Assembly (NCBI GenBank): GCA_012719545.1 | Contig: JAAYAD010000078.1 | Span: 92,597 to 156,596, forward strand | Length of the DNA stretch: 64,000 nucleotides | Direction of reading: 5' to 3' | Source of the DNA: Clostridiaceae bacterium | Lineage (GTDB): Bacteria; Bacillota; Clostridia; DSM-8532 | Part shown: positions 18,544 through 30,600 of the stretch, piece after piece | How the letters are laid out: each line of letters begins with the position of its first letter | Numbering within the stretch: the first letter of the stretch is position 1 | Program-made: the position numbers and the translations under genes | The notes under the pieces: generated by a model | Told to the model about the DNA's origin: nothing | Seen by the model: the letters and a program-made list of their open reading frames with translations, nothing else | Databases searched by the model: none

Positions 18544-19875
18544 ATGAAGAAGAACCTTGGTACATCTGCACCAATTGCTTCGGCCGTCTTTATGGGTCTA
18601 GGCCACATTCTTTTTCTTAAGCAGTACATAAAAGGAATTTTATTTTCCGCACTTGAAATTATTGTCCTGTTAAACTCCGGCATTTTCGCAAAGGCAATCC
18701 ATGGACTGATATCCCTTGGCGAGCCAAAGCCCCATTTACCTGTAGCTCAAAGGGACAATTCAACCTTCATGATGCTGGACGGGCTTATTGCAGTTGTTTT
18801 TCTCATAATCTTTTTCCTGATTTACATATGGAATATTGTAGATGCAAGAAAAGTCGGCAAAAAATATGATAAAACGGGCGAATTACAGACCGAGCGCGAG
18901 TTTCTGCATGATCTGGGAGAAAAAGCTTTCTCATATGTAGCCTTGTCGCCCGCATTTGTTATGATTGCATTCTTTGTTATCATACCGCTGGTTTATGCTT
19001 TTTTAGTTGCTTTCACCAATTATTCCGCTCCCAATCATATACCCCAGAAAAACACCGTGGACTGGGTAGGTTTTGAAACCTTCAGTGAAATGATTAAAAT
19101 CAAGCATTTTTCCCAGGCCTTTGCCCGTACAGCTCTCTGGACTGTTGAATGGGCATTTTTGGGAACAGTAACATGTTATTTCGGCGGCATGTTTCTTGCT
19201 CTGGCGCTACTTGACAAGAAAATAAAAATCGCCGGATTCTTCAGAACCATATTTATTCTTCCTTACGCAGTTCCGGCTATGATAAGCCTTTTTATCTGGA
19301 ACATTCTGCTTAACGGGCAATTCGGTCCAATAAACCGCGCATTTAGAGAATTGGGAATAATGCAGTGGCTTCAGAGCATCGGAATTCTTGACCGGGATAT
19401 TATACCCTGGCTGTCTGAACCTACTTTAGCTAGAATAATGCTGATTGTGGTTAATCTCTGGCTTGGCTTCCCCTACTTCATGCTTATGATTACAGGAATC
19501 ATGACATCCATGAGCAGGGATATTTTTGAAGCTGCCACAATAGACGGAGCTTCCAAATCACAACAGTTCAGATACATTACTTTCCCGCTTTTGATGTACC
19601 AGACACTTCCGCTCTTAATCATGAGCTTTTCATATAATATGAACAACTTTGGCGGAGTCTTCTTCCTGACCAACGGAAACCCGCCAGACACAATAACTAC
19701 CCAATCCTTTGCGGGTACAACCGACACCCTTATAACATGGATGTATAAGCTGACCCTGGATCAACGACTTTATAACAAGGCATCGGTGGTAGCTATAATT
19801 ATGTTCCTTATCATTGCTCCTTTTGCCATGTATCAGTTCTCCAGGACAAAATCATTCAAGGAAGGTGAGCTATAA
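18544..19875 (+). CDS. Maltodextrin ABC transporter permease (MalF-like)
   Basis: Binding-protein-dependent permease with EAATIDGASKSQQFRYITFPLL EAA loop; ATG at 18544 after AGAAGGGGGAG. Confidence 0.9.
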   Translation: MKKNLGTSAPIASAVFMGLGHILFLKQYIKGILFSALEIIVLLNSGIFAKAIHGLISLGEPKPHLPVAQRDNSTFMMLDGLIAVVFLIIFFLIYIWNIVDARKVGKKYDKTGELQTEREFLHDLGEKAFSYVALSPAFVMIAFFVIIPLVYAFLVAFTNYSAPNHIPQKNTVDWVGFETFSEMIKIKHFSQAFARTALWTVEWAFLGTVTCYFGGMFLALALLDKKIKIAGFFRTIFILPYAVPAMISLFIWNILLNGQFGPINRAFRELGIMQWLQSIGILDRDIIPWLSEPTLARIMLIVVNLWLGFPYFMLMITGIMTSMSRDIFEAATIDGASKSQQFRYITFPLLMYQTLPLLIMSFSYNMNNFGGVFFLTNGNPPDTITTQSFAGTTDTLITWMYKLTLDQRLYNKASVVAIIMFLIIAPFAMYQFSRTKSFKEGEL

Positions 19876-20714
19876 TGAAAAAGATTCTGACTGCTTTAAG
19901 ATACATATTAATCTACCTCATTTTCATCATTATAGCTCTGATAGTATTGTATCCCATTGCATTTGCTATCAGCGGCGCTTTTAACAAGGGCAAATCACTT
20001 GCTTCAATGAATATTCTGCCAATACCCAACAATCCGACCACAGAGAACTTTACAAGACTCTTTACAACAACCAATTATTTAAGCTGGTATAAAAACTCTC
20101 TGACCATAGCGTGCTTAAACAGCGTTTGCACAACCTTTATTGTGCTTATTACAGCCTACGTGTTCTCAAGGTTCAGATTCCGCTTAAAAAAGGCTGCGCT
20201 TATGAGTTTTCTCATTCTTAACATGTTTCCCAACGCAATCGGAATGGTGGCAATTTACGTTGTTTTAAGCAGGCTCGGTCTTTCAGATAATTTTTTAGGC
20301 CTTGTACTTGTTTACTGCGCAGGAAACATTCCCTATAACACATGGCTTTTAAAAGGATATCTCGACACCATACCAAGAAGCATAGATGAAGCCGCAAGAG
20401 TGGACGGTTCAGGACATTTGTCAACGTTTTTCAGGATAATACTCCCAAACACCCTGCCCATGATAGCCTTCCTTGCGGTGACAAGCTTTACTCAGCCCTG
20501 GATGGACTTTATACTTCCAAGGTTTATTCTAAGAAGCGATAAAAACAAGACCCTGGCGGTTGGCCTTTTTGAAATGATAAACGGAAGATCCAATGACAAC
20601 TTTACCATGTTTGCCGCAGGAGCTCTCCTGATTGCTGTACCTTTTGTAATTCTGTTTGTCATAAACCAGAAATACCTTGTAAAAATTATGTCCACCGGAG
20701 CGGTTAAGGAGTAA
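19875..20714 (+). CDS. Maltodextrin ABC transporter permease (MalG-like)
   Basis: DEAARVDGSGHLSTFFRIILPNTLP EAA loop; overlaps the stop of malF. Confidence 0.9.
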   Translation: MKKILTALRYILIYLIFIIIALIVLYPIAFAISGAFNKGKSLASMNILPIPNNPTTENFTRLFTTTNYLSWYKNSLTIACLNSVCTTFIVLITAYVFSRFRFRLKKAALMSFLILNMFPNAIGMVAIYVVLSRLGLSDNFLGLVLVYCAGNIPYNTWLLKGYLDTIPRSIDEAARVDGSGHLSTFFRIILPNTLPMIAFLAVTSFTQPWMDFILPRFILRSDKNKTLAVGLFEMINGRSNDNFTMFAAGALLIAVPFVILFVINQKYLVKIMSTGAVKE

Positions 20715-20768
20715 TATCCTGTTGCGATGCTAATGGCAGTTTAAGAGACAAAAAGGAGGATAATTCAA

Positions 20769-22457
20769 ATGTCCGGTATTATAAAACGGGCTATGCCGCT
20801 TGTTCTGGCAGTAGCTTTAGTTATGGCTTCTTGCGGAAAGTCCGATTTACCATCCAATACTTCCGCTCCCGTACCTTCGGAGAAAACAGAAACTCAGACT
20901 CCGGTTGCCGAACCCACCCCGGTAAGCAAAGCCGACCCTGTTTATGAGCTTGGCGAAGTACCCCAAAATGCGTCCGGTAATAAGCAGGGTGTATATTACG
21001 AGATTTTCGTAAGGTCATTTGCTGATTCAGACGGTGATGGCATAGGAGATCTTAAAGGGCTTATAGATAAGCTGGATTATTTAAATGACGGGGATCCCAA
21101 AACAACCAGCGATTTGGGAATTACAGGAATTTGGCTTATGCCAATAAATAAGACCGTTTCATATCACGGTTACGATATCACAGATTATTATGACATTAAC
21201 CCTGAATACGGGACCCTTGAAGACTTTGAAAAACTTTTGGATGAAGCACACAAAAGGGGAATTTCAGTAATTATGGACCTGGTATTGAACCATACCAGCG
21301 ATAAACACGAGCGGTTTATAAGCTCCAAAAATCCGGACAGCCCCTACAGGAACTGGTACAGATGGGTTAACGAAGATACAAAGGATTATAACCTTAAAAC
21401 CGTGGTATGGGGTCACAATGTATGGAATAAAGTCAACGGTTCCTATTACTATGGCATCTTTTGGAGCGGAATGCCCGATTTGAACTATGATAATCCGGAT
21501 GTCCGGAAGGAAGCCAAAAACATTGCGGCCTTCTGGCTTGATAAAGGTGTGGATGGATTCAGGCTTGACGCGGTTCCCCATCTTTTTGACTCAACCGAGG
21601 TGCGTCCCGGAGAAAGCGGACTTAATAAAACCAATGAATGGTGGAAGGAGTTCACAGACTTTTGCCATGAAAAGAAGCCGGGAAGCCTTATTGTAGGAGA
21701 AGTTCTCAACGACAGCACCGCAATCAGGGCCTCGTATCTTCCCTCTCTGGATTCAACCTTCCATATAGGTCTGGGTACTCAAATAGTGAATGCCATAAAG
21801 GCCGGAGCCAGCAAGAACAATTATTTAAGCACATTTATTGCAAACAATTATGAAAAGTACAAAGAAGCAAATCCCCAATATATAGACGCGCCCATGCTTT
21901 CAAACCACGACCAGAACAGAATTATCGGGCTTTTAATGGGCAAAACAGAACGCATGAAGGTTGCAGCAAGCATATATCTTACTCTTGAAGGCATACCCTT
22001 CATTTATTACGGTGAAGAAATAGGCATGTTTGGGTCAAAACCCGATGAGGATATAAGGCTTCCTTACTTGTGGGGAGAAAACGATCCATATCAGACAAGC
22101 TGGAGAAAGTCCAAATATCAGAACGTGGTTCCTGTATCAGATCAGGAAAAAGACCCAAACTCACTTCTTACCCATTATAAAAGGCTTATAAGGGTAAGAA
22201 ATGAAAATGAAGCTTTGTATGCAGGAAAGTTTAAGCCCATGGCCGTAAATAATGACTGTATTGTGGCCTATAACATGGTTTCTGAAAACCAGACTGCCAT
22301 AATACTTCATAATCTGGCAGAAACACAGCAGTCTGTGAAAGTTGATACGGAAGGCTTTGTTCTTAAATTCTGCCAGACAAAGGACGGATTTTCTGAAAAT
22401 AACGGAGAAATAACAGTTCCCCCTTTAAGTACCGTTATTTATGTTAAGAATCATTGA
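20769..22457 (+). CDS. Extracellular alpha-amylase family lipoprotein (GH13)
   Basis: Lipobox VMASC; DLVLNHTS, DGFRLDAVPH, GEVL, LSNHDQNR motifs. Confidence 0.92.
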   Translation: MSGIIKRAMPLVLAVALVMASCGKSDLPSNTSAPVPSEKTETQTPVAEPTPVSKADPVYELGEVPQNASGNKQGVYYEIFVRSFADSDGDGIGDLKGLIDKLDYLNDGDPKTTSDLGITGIWLMPINKTVSYHGYDITDYYDINPEYGTLEDFEKLLDEAHKRGISVIMDLVLNHTSDKHERFISSKNPDSPYRNWYRWVNEDTKDYNLKTVVWGHNVWNKVNGSYYYGIFWSGMPDLNYDNPDVRKEAKNIAAFWLDKGVDGFRLDAVPHLFDSTEVRPGESGLNKTNEWWKEFTDFCHEKKPGSLIVGEVLNDSTAIRASYLPSLDSTFHIGLGTQIVNAIKAGASKNNYLSTFIANNYEKYKEANPQYIDAPMLSNHDQNRIIGLLMGKTERMKVAASIYLTLEGIPFIYYGEEIGMFGSKPDEDIRLPYLWGENDPYQTSWRKSKYQNVVPVSDQEKDPNSLLTHYKRLIRVRNENEALYAGKFKPMAVNNDCIVAYNMVSENQTAIILHNLAETQQSVKVDTEGFVLKFCQTKDGFSENNGEITVPPLSTVIYVKNH

Positions 22458-22545
22458 TTATTAATTAAATCCAAAGAAATTAGGTTAATTAAATTAATCT
22501 CAAGTATTATCCCAATAAGTTTTATATCTGCCATGTATATGAATT

Positions 22546-22585
22546 AAGGGCCTGAAATCCACAACGGAAAACAGGCCCTTTTTCT
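22546..22585 (+). terminator. Intrinsic terminator after amylase
   Basis: AAGGGCCTG...CAGGCCCTTTTTC. Confidence 0.8.
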
Positions 22586-22610
22586 TTTCCTAAATAAACT
22601 CTTATTATAA

Positions 22611-22632
22611 ATCCCGGACAAATGTCCGGGAT
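22611..22632 (-). terminator. Probable terminator/inverted repeat downstream of the chemoreceptor
   Basis: ATCCCGGACA-AA-TGTCCGGGAT perfect 10-bp arms. Confidence 0.5.
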
Positions 22633-22662
22633 AAACGGGGGGAAATATGAATGTGAAAAGAT

Positions 22663-24888
22663 TCAGGCAGTATAATCATCAATAACAAATTTTGAAACTG
22701 CCTCTCTTAGCTTTAAAGCATTCTCATCGGCCGATATGGCTTTTTTAAGGACATCCTCGGAGCCAACCAATATTCTTGATGCTTCCTTTGCAATTACAGA
22801 GGCTCCTTTGGCACCGTCATTTGTCGCCGTCACAACCTTTTCAATGGTATTGTTAAGCTGAAGTATAGCTGCCGAAAGTGACTCCGCAGTTGAAGCAAGC
22901 TTTAAAGACATTTCCTGATAAAGCATTGCATCCTGATTGTACTGCTCACCTGTCATGTCAAGAAGGCTGTAGCTCTCCTTTACATTTGTTTCAATGTAGT
23001 TTAAAAGATCATTGGCGCTCTCTGACAAATGGTTAACCGACTGCAATACAAGATTTGAGATATCCTGAATCTGTGAAGCATTGTTTTTTGCCTGTACGGC
23101 AAGCTTTCTTATTTCCTCAGCAACAACACTGAAACCTGCACCGTACTCACCTGCTCTTGCCGCTTCAATTGCTGCATTTAAGGACAATAAATTGGTCTGG
23201 GATGCAACTGCCATGATGTTGTCAAGAAGAGTTGTAATTCTATGTATGGAGTGTGACTCGGATATGGCTTCTTCAAGTTTTTTCTGGGTTGCCTCCTGTA
23301 TCGCCTGGTTTTCCTGGCCACTCTGCCGCACCTTTTCAAATACCTGCTGTGCCCTGTTCCTTATCTCAATGGAGGACAGATTTCCTTTCTCGGCGTTCAT
23401 TTTGATGGTTTCAACAGCCTGTTTGAGGCTTCCCACAGCCTGATCCATCTGGTTTGCCGATGTGCTTGTGTCAATTAAGGCGGCAGACAGCTCCTGGGTA
23501 TTTGAAGAAATAGTTTCAATATGAAGATGCAGATTATCGATGTATTCTTTGACTGTGGCCACCGCTTCGGCTACTTCTGATGCCTCTTTGCGAACACTTC
23601 TTATAATTTCAGTAACAGACTGCTGCATTTTTTCAGTTGAACAGGCAAGCTTACCTATTTCATCCTTACGTTTTAGAAGTTTAGCAGGTATTTTCCCTGT
23701 AAAATCGGCATCTGCAAATTTTTCAATATGGGCAGTAAGAGCTTTAATTGGTGTTATCTGCTTTGTCACAAGCCCAGATACGGTGACTATAACCACAAGA
23801 ATACTTAAAATGCTTATTATGGTCATAACCATCATAAGCTGGTTGACACCTGACATAAATTGGCTTATAGGTATCTCTGACCAGAAAACCCAGTTTACAT
23901 TTGCCTCAGGCAATATTACCGGTGAAAAGCAGTAAAGCTTTCCTGATGCATAATCCAGCCTGCTTACGGTTCTTTTTGACTCAACTGCTTTGTTAAAATC
24001 CTCAATAAGCTTATCATTAAAATAGGAATTTACTGTCCCCCCTCTATATTTGTTATCCTCTCCATAGGAGATGATTTCCCCACTGTCCATAGCAAGCCCG
24101 CTTACACCTATTTCAGACGTTGCTTCCTTAATAAAGGAGTCAAAGGAATCTGCATATATCTCTGTTCCTACAATTCCGTTGAAATCTGTGCCGTGAATTG
24201 AAATGGGAAGGGAAAAAGAAATAACCTGGTACTCATTTTCACCTTCTTTTACTGTGTAGGGTGAGGATACATAAGGCTTTAAGGTTTCCTTAATCCTGGA
24301 ATAGTACTCGGTATCGTCAAGATTTGACGGATGCTCAGGGTCCAGAAGAAAAACATTAAGGGTTCCCACAGAATTATAATTTTTTATGGTATGAAGCCTC
24401 CCTCTTCCCTTGCTGTCCCCTGTATCGGTGTTTATAAAGGTAAAGTCAAGCTCGTCAATTGCTTTTGGCTCTCCCAGGATAAAAAATCCGAATATATGGT
24501 CAGGAGAGTTTTTCAAATAGTTTTCAAGGAGCATTCTTACGTTGGGTCTGGAAAGTACTCTGTGGAACCTTTGAATCTTCATGGTCTCTTGAAAGAAATT
24601 TGAATAGCCGTAAATATTACTGATAAATCCTTCGATGCTTTTTGCCGTTTCATCTGCTATGCTTTCGTTTATCCTTATGCTTTCTTCTATTTTGCTCTGC
24701 CTTACATTGCTGATTACATAACTTAAAAGTATGAGGTTTCCAAGTAGAACTATAGATGCTATGATGGAAATCATTTTAAGTATGAGATGGTTTTGAAATG
24801 CCCTAAAAATTGAGGATATTTTACGCTTTTCACGATCCTTTCTTTGTTTGGATTTTGGTTTTGTTCTTGGATTATAAACAAACCGCAT
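22663..24888 (-). CDS. Methyl-accepting chemotaxis protein with dCache-like sensor
   Basis: Two TM helices, extracytoplasmic Cache-like domain, HAMP, and MCP signaling tip region [40 protein letters not shown]. Confidence 0.95.
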   Translation of the reverse strand: MRFVYNPRTKPKSKQRKDREKRKISSIFRAFQNHLILKMISIIASIVLLGNLILLSYVISNVRQSKIEESIRINESIADETAKSIEGFISNIYGYSNFFQETMKIQRFHRVLSRPNVRMLLENYLKNSPDHIFGFFILGEPKAIDELDFTFINTDTGDSKGRGRLHTIKNYNSVGTLNVFLLDPEHPSNLDDTEYYSRIKETLKPYVSSPYTVKEGENEYQVISFSLPISIHGTDFNGIVGTEIYADSFDSFIKEATSEIGVSGLAMDSGEIISYGEDNKYRGGTVNSYFNDKLIEDFNKAVESKRTVSRLDYASGKLYCFSPVILPEANVNWVFWSEIPISQFMSGVNQLMMVMTIISILSILVVIVTVSGLVTKQITPIKALTAHIEKFADADFTGKIPAKLLKRKDEIGKLACSTEKMQQSVTEIIRSVRKEASEVAEAVATVKEYIDNLHLHIETISSNTQELSAALIDTSTSANQMDQAVGSLKQAVETIKMNAEKGNLSSIEIRNRAQQVFEKVRQSGQENQAIQEATQKKLEEAISESHSIHRITTLLDNIMAVASQTNLLSLNAAIEAARAGEYGAGFSVVAEEIRKLAVQAKNNASQIQDISNLVLQSVNHLSESANDLLNYIETNVKESYSLLDMTGEQYNQDAMLYQEMSLKLASTAESLSAAILQLNNTIEKVVTATNDGAKGASVIAKEASRILVGSEDVLKKAISADENALKLREAVSKFVIDDYTA

Positions 24889-24923
24889 CCAAAATCCCTC
24901 CTGACACTTATTAATTAATAAGT

Positions 24924-24935
24924 GAAAACGCTTGC
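24924..24935. promoter_or_regulatory. LacI-type operator upstream of chemoreceptor gene
   Basis: GAAAACGCTTGC immediately downstream of the minus-strand -10. Confidence 0.6.
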
Positions 24936-24941
24936 GCTATT

Positions 24942-24970
24942 ATTATACAAGTTTTTTCAAACAATAACAA
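24942..24970 (-). promoter_or_regulatory. SigA-type promoter of chemoreceptor gene
   Basis: TTGTTA-17-TATAAT on the minus strand. Confidence 0.6.
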
Positions 24971-25177
24971 GATTTTTGGGGATAATATTGATGGATTTTG
25001 TTGAAAAGCATCATAATTGAGCAAAATTTATGCAAACAAAAATCAACTCTTTCAATTAACGAATACATTAAAAGACTTTAATTGCTGGACACTTTTAATA
25101 GTTGACTAAGGCATGGAAAACTCCCTGCAAAGACTCGCCGAAAAAGTTCTGCAAAGCTTTACCCACATTCACAAATT

Positions 25178-25212
25178 AAAAACCACGACCGGAATTGCCG
25201 CCGTGGTTAGTG
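25178..25212 (-). terminator. Intrinsic terminator of M28 peptidase gene
   Basis: AACCACGGCGGCAATTCCGGTCGTGGTTTTTAATTT on the minus strand. Confidence 0.75.
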
Positions 25213-25253
25213 TTATTTATGGGATATTTCATGTTTTCATGACAATTCAGTAG

Positions 25254-27212
25254 TTATCTTCCGTAAATTGCCCTGAAATAGCTTTCTCCCTTATTTTTAA
25301 AGTCAAAGGAATCAATGAACTCATATACTTGTTCTTCGTCAAGGAAAGCTGTTGTTATCCTGTATCCCGTATTGCCGTCAACGGTAATGGGTTCTCTTGT
25401 GTAAAAGTATACGTAAAAATACTGCTTTTTGGCGTTATCATAATAGCCAAAGCCTTCTGGCTTACCATCATAATCACCTATAAAGATACGATATCCTTCA
25501 TAATCACCGGTAAGTTCTTTTTCTGAATATTCCGGATCTATTACTACCATTGGACTTGGATGCATATTTATTTCTACAGCTTTATTGCCAGAACTATATA
25601 TAAGCCTTGCATTCCTTGTTTTATCCATTTTTAAATCCAATTCGACTTTGCCGGTTTCTTTTCCCCAATAATAATTCACAAATTCATAATTGTCATTTGA
25701 TATATCTATTGTGTCTATGGTGTAATCTTTAAGAATATTTACATTTGAAAAGTCAGGTAATTGTGCATCAGGATAGTATTTTTTTAGCTCTTCTTCAGAA
25801 CGCAAGGGCCGATACCCGGATTTACAAAACAGCTGGTTTTTGAATTCAAACACAAATAGCTCATTAAAATCAAGCTCCATATCCTTGGTAAGAAGCTCCG
25901 CCTTTTGTCTTATTTCATCCCATTCAGCAGGAGATAAATCTGTACCTGCATTAGAATTATAGAATGTATTGCCATCATTCTTAACAATAAAATCTACTAA
26001 TGCATCGCATATATTCTTTATTTCACTGATATTAATATTTTCAATCTTGTCACTGGCTCTATGGGCAAGATTAAACACATCATTCTCCCCTATAACTAAA
26101 ACCGGGATTCCGTTGGAAGCAAGATTTGCGTGATCGCTTGATGGGTACAAGCCATCTTTTTTAATGGGTATATTCCATTCCTGCAAGTGCTTTGTCATAG
26201 CTTCATACAAAAGATTTGACATTTCATCAAAAGGCTTCATTGCAAGTGGTCCGCAATTTTTGCCTCCCACACAGTCAATATTAATATTATAAACCTTATC
26301 CTTTTCATACTTGGTATTTAGTATCTGGGTAAAAGCTTTGCTTCCTTCCAGCGCTGCCTCTTCCCCATTAAAGAAACAAACTATAATATCCAAAGCAAAA
26401 GGCCTCTTCTTTGCCCTTTCAGCCAATTGCCGGGCTACTTCCATTAGGGCTGCAGTACCAGTTGCATTATCATAGGCACATGTCATGGCTAGTTTTCCAA
26501 AAGAAGCAACTCCGTCAAAATGGGCAGACAAAACCAAGGCTTTCTCAGAACTTTTGCCCTTTAAGACCCCTATTATATTGCTGGCCGTGCCATTTTTATT
26601 ATTTGGCTGATACTCAGCTTCAATTTGGACATTTTCTGCTTCAGACAGCTTATTATAAACCTCCGGCGAAATATCAATCATGTTATATGGTAGATTTAAT
26701 CTGTAAGCGTTGGATGCAACCCTGAAATTATCATTTTTCACCAGTAAGAGTTTACAGCTCTGATGGATGTCCTGACTCTTAATGCTTTCAGAGGAAAGTA
26801 TGATTTCAGTTTTTTCTCCTTCATCCCAAGCTTTTGATAGTTCACCCTTGATAGAAAAGGAAGAACCTCCCCGATTGATAATAAAATCTATACCTGGTTC
26901 AAGTTCTTCGATATTGCCGCTTTCATAAATGATTTTAAAGGTTGGAAGTGCTTCTGAATCAGTAATGTACTGTGAGTATGTATGGTAATAGCTTTCTTCA
27001 ATAAAAGTCTCATAGCCTAAATTTTTGAGTAGATTCGTAAGATATTCCCCGGCCTTAATATTACCATCGGTTCCTACCTGACGACCGTTCCATGAAGCTT
27101 GTGATAACTCTTTCAATACAGGTTCCACATAGTCAGAATTTTTATTGCATGAGCAAAAAATAAGAGCTGTTATTAGTATGTATATTACAACTAGCCATCT
27201 TCTGTATTTCAT
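25254..27212 (-). CDS. M28 family zinc aminopeptidase lipoprotein
   Basis: Lipobox LIFCSC; metal-site segments LSAHFDGV, AYDNATGTAALMEVARQL, FFNGEEAALEGSKAF, YPSSDHANLASNGIP. Start ATG 27212 fits the signal peptide better than 27275. Confidence 0.9.
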   Translation of the reverse strand: MKYRRWLVVIYILITALIFCSCNKNSDYVEPVLKELSQASWNGRQVGTDGNIKAGEYLTNLLKNLGYETFIEESYYHTYSQYITDSEALPTFKIIYESGNIEELEPGIDFIINRGGSSFSIKGELSKAWDEGEKTEIILSSESIKSQDIHQSCKLLLVKNDNFRVASNAYRLNLPYNMIDISPEVYNKLSEAENVQIEAEYQPNNKNGTASNIIGVLKGKSSEKALVLSAHFDGVASFGKLAMTCAYDNATGTAALMEVARQLAERAKKRPFALDIIVCFFNGEEAALEGSKAFTQILNTKYEKDKVYNINIDCVGGKNCGPLAMKPFDEMSNLLYEAMTKHLQEWNIPIKKDGLYPSSDHANLASNGIPVLVIGENDVFNLAHRASDKIENINISEIKNICDALVDFIVKNDGNTFYNSNAGTDLSPAEWDEIRQKAELLTKDMELDFNELFVFEFKNQLFCKSGYRPLRSEEELKKYYPDAQLPDFSNVNILKDYTIDTIDISNDNYEFVNYYWGKETGKVELDLKMDKTRNARLIYSSGNKAVEINMHPSPMVVIDPEYSEKELTGDYEGYRIFIGDYDGKPEGFGYYDNAKKQYFYVYFYTREPITVDGNTGYRITTAFLDEEQVYEFIDSFDFKNKGESYFRAIYGR

Positions 27213-27618
27213 ACATACACCCCGTGATATACATAAAAATGTGCATGATTTTATTTCCTCCACCATGCACCCCAATTTATTAGAAATATTATCATATATA
27301 TCTTTAAAATTTCAATATATACAATATATATAAAATATTATAAACTCATACATCCAATGAAAATCAATCGAATATATACTCAAATATTCTGTCTTCTGTA
27401 AGTAAAACAAATAATATTTAAGTGAGCTTTCTTTGTAAATGGCCATTTTTGGAATATACTTAATATATACAATTTAGCTTTTTTAAAATTTTAACCTTAT
27501 TGACCCGTATAAACTGGAAAAAAATATTAACTGATACTAAACCATGCACCGTCATATACGTCTAATTGGATAGGTGTGAATATTTACCACACAGGTTTAA
27601 AAGAGGAGGTATACTCTT

Positions 27619-30600
27619 ATGTGGAAAAAGGCCATTGCCTGTATCCTGGTTTTTGTTTTATGTGTATCGGTAATATGGTACGCAAACCCCATAGCACCCA
27701 CGATTGCTTCCGCCAAGCAATACCGCAGCGGTTTTTTGGTTACAGCTGAAAAGGAAGATGAAACCGGCGTTGCATTGGACAGCGGTTTTGTATTAAGCTC
27801 AGAAGTTCCCCTGTCCCTTGATTATGTAAAAGAAAATGTTACTTTAAGGGATGGCGGTTTATTGACAATTACCCCTATCACTGACAGCAAGTTTTTGCTC
27901 AAGCCTTTAGATGAGCTTACTCAGAATAAAGTTTACTACATCGATATAAAAACCCAGAATGGTGATGTTATAACTTTTGCATTTCAGACAAAACGTGACT
28001 TCACCGTTCTGGGTAGCCTCCCTGCTGACACCTCAACATATGTTCCCCTGGATACCGGAATTGAACTCTATTTTTCCTACCCCGATGTAGAAAAAATAGA
28101 TAAATATTTTGAAATCATGCCCAATGTCCAGGGACGCTTTGAAACCAACGGCTACACAGTTGTTTTTATCCCCAGTGAACCTTTAAAAGCGGGGACAATT
28201 TACACTGTAACGATTAAAAAAGGCCTTTCGGCAGCTAAAGGCGCGGCCGTTCTTTCAGAAAACTACACTTTTTCCTTTGAAACTTCTCCTGATCCAAAGA
28301 GCACAGCGGACCCCATACCTGGATATATTGGCATCAATAATAGCTGGAATGAATTCGGAACAGATGAGAAACCTGTCATTCCATTTGACTTATATTTAAA
28401 TGACAACCCTGAATCAGTGGATGTAACTCTTAAGGTTTATAAGTACAAGAACCTTGATGCTTTTGTAAAAGCAGTCCGTGAAAAGGATAAAGTTCCTGCA
28501 TGGGCATCCTATGCTTTAAGCAAAAATAAGATAGATACATCAAGGCTTAATAAGGTTCTTGAGTTTTCTCAGAGCTTTAACCTAAAAGTATGGCAGTCAA
28601 GATACATGATGTTCCCCGAAACCCTGCCTCACGGCTATTATGTTATTGAACTGTCATGCGGTAAATTATCAGCCCAGGCTTTTCTGCAGATTTCAGACGT
28701 AACTGCCTACTCAATAAGCGATAAGAACAATACCATATTCTGGCTCAACAACTTAAAAACACAGGGTCCTTTACAAGGTGCCGAAATATATGACTATATT
28801 ACAGGCAATAGCCAGAAAACAGATAACTCGGGACTTGCAAAGCTTCCCAACTCGAATAATTATGACGAAAACCAAGAATCACAGCTTGTTCTTTATAAGG
28901 TTACAACATCCGATGGCAAAGAGAGCCTTATAAATGCAGGATATTCATACGGCTATAGCTATAGTTCCGAAAACAACCTTTACTGGCGATATATCCAGAC
29001 AGACAGAACCTTATACAAGCCCAATGACACAGTGGAATTCTGGGGCTATATCAAGAGCCGCCTTGACGGTTCTTTCCCCAAGGAAGTCACCGTTGAGCTT
29101 TCAAGCGGTGGTTATTTCTTCCCTATGAAAACCAGCGTCATGCAATTCTTCCTGCCTTATATCTCAAACTCTCTTGAGACCATTAAACTTAAGACCGAGG
29201 GCGGTTTTTATGAAGGCAGCCTGAAACTTCCTGCCCTTGATCCGGGTTCCTACACAATTTCCGTAAAAGACGGAGATAAGGTAATCTCCAGCACCTGGTT
29301 CAGAGTTGAGAATTACATCAAGCCCCAGTATGAGCTTAAGATAGAAAGCGACAAAAATGCTGTATTCACTGATGAAAAAATTAACTTCACCATAAAGGCG
29401 ACTTTCTTTGACGGAACTCCCGTTGCCAACGTTCCTTTAAAATATACCATCTACGGCCCCAACAAGTCTTATAACGGCGAAGGCAAAACCAATGCACAGG
29501 GCATACTCAAAGTTTCCTATACTCCTTCCTACGAAAATGGCATGCAGGGAGAATGCTATTACAATATATCAGCAAGCGCCCAATTGCCTGAAACTGCTGA
29601 CATCTCTGAATCATACAGTTTCAGAGTCTTTGCCAACAACATTGTACTCTCTCCTAAAGGCGAAATAAAAGAAAACAAAGGTACTCTGGAAATCAAGGCC
29701 AACAATGTTGACCTTAAAACCCTTAATGATGAAGACACCACAAATGACAACTATTTTGGCGAAGCTATAAAAGGTCATGACATAAACATCAGGCTCTATC
29801 ACATTGTTTGGGAAAAAATCGAAACTGGCAGCCAATATGACGCTATCAACAAGGTGGTCAGAAAAACCTACGAATACCGTGAAAAGCGCACCCAGGCAGG
29901 CCAATCCGTTGTAACAACAGATGCTGAAGGTATCGCTCGCTATGAATTTTCAGCAAAAGAAGACGGCTATTATGTTGCAGAAATTTCAGCCAAAGATAAG
30001 AATGGCCGCAGTATAAAAAGCGAAGTATGGATTTACAGGAATAACAATATCGAGGGTCTGAAATCCTTTGATTATGAGTATTACACTCTCAGAACCGATA
30101 AAGAATCCTATAAGGCCAATGACAAGGTTAACGCAAAGGTTCTTAAAAACAATGAAGAACCCTTGAAAAATATGCGTACTCTCTTTGTTCAGGCACGAAA
30201 CGGCATCCAAAGCTATGCAGTCAACACCCAGCCTGAGTTTAACGGTTCTTTCCCTGAAGGATATGCACCCAACTACTACCTTGAAGGTATTGTTTTCAAC
30301 GGAAAAGGATATATTTCCACAAGCACAAATGTAGTCTATGACTACAGCGAAAAGAAAATCAACCTTGAAATTAAGACTGACAAGGACAGCTACAGGCCGG
30401 GAGAAAACATAACCATTGAGGTTAAAGCAACTGATAATTCAGGAAAGCCTGTTGCTGCAAAAGTTAATTTATCAATGGTGGATGAGGCACTGTTAAAGCT
30501 TTCAGGCCAGTATATAGATCCTCTTTCCGAACTTTACAGCTGGATTGACAGCGGTATTGTAAGATATATGAATTACCGCACCACCGGAAGAGCCGGCATT

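Noticed and set aside
27270-27600. Very AT-rich region upstream of A2M gene considered as a mobile-element scar
   Set aside because: No terminal repeats, transposase remnant or target duplication visible; consistent with a divergent AT-rich promoter region.
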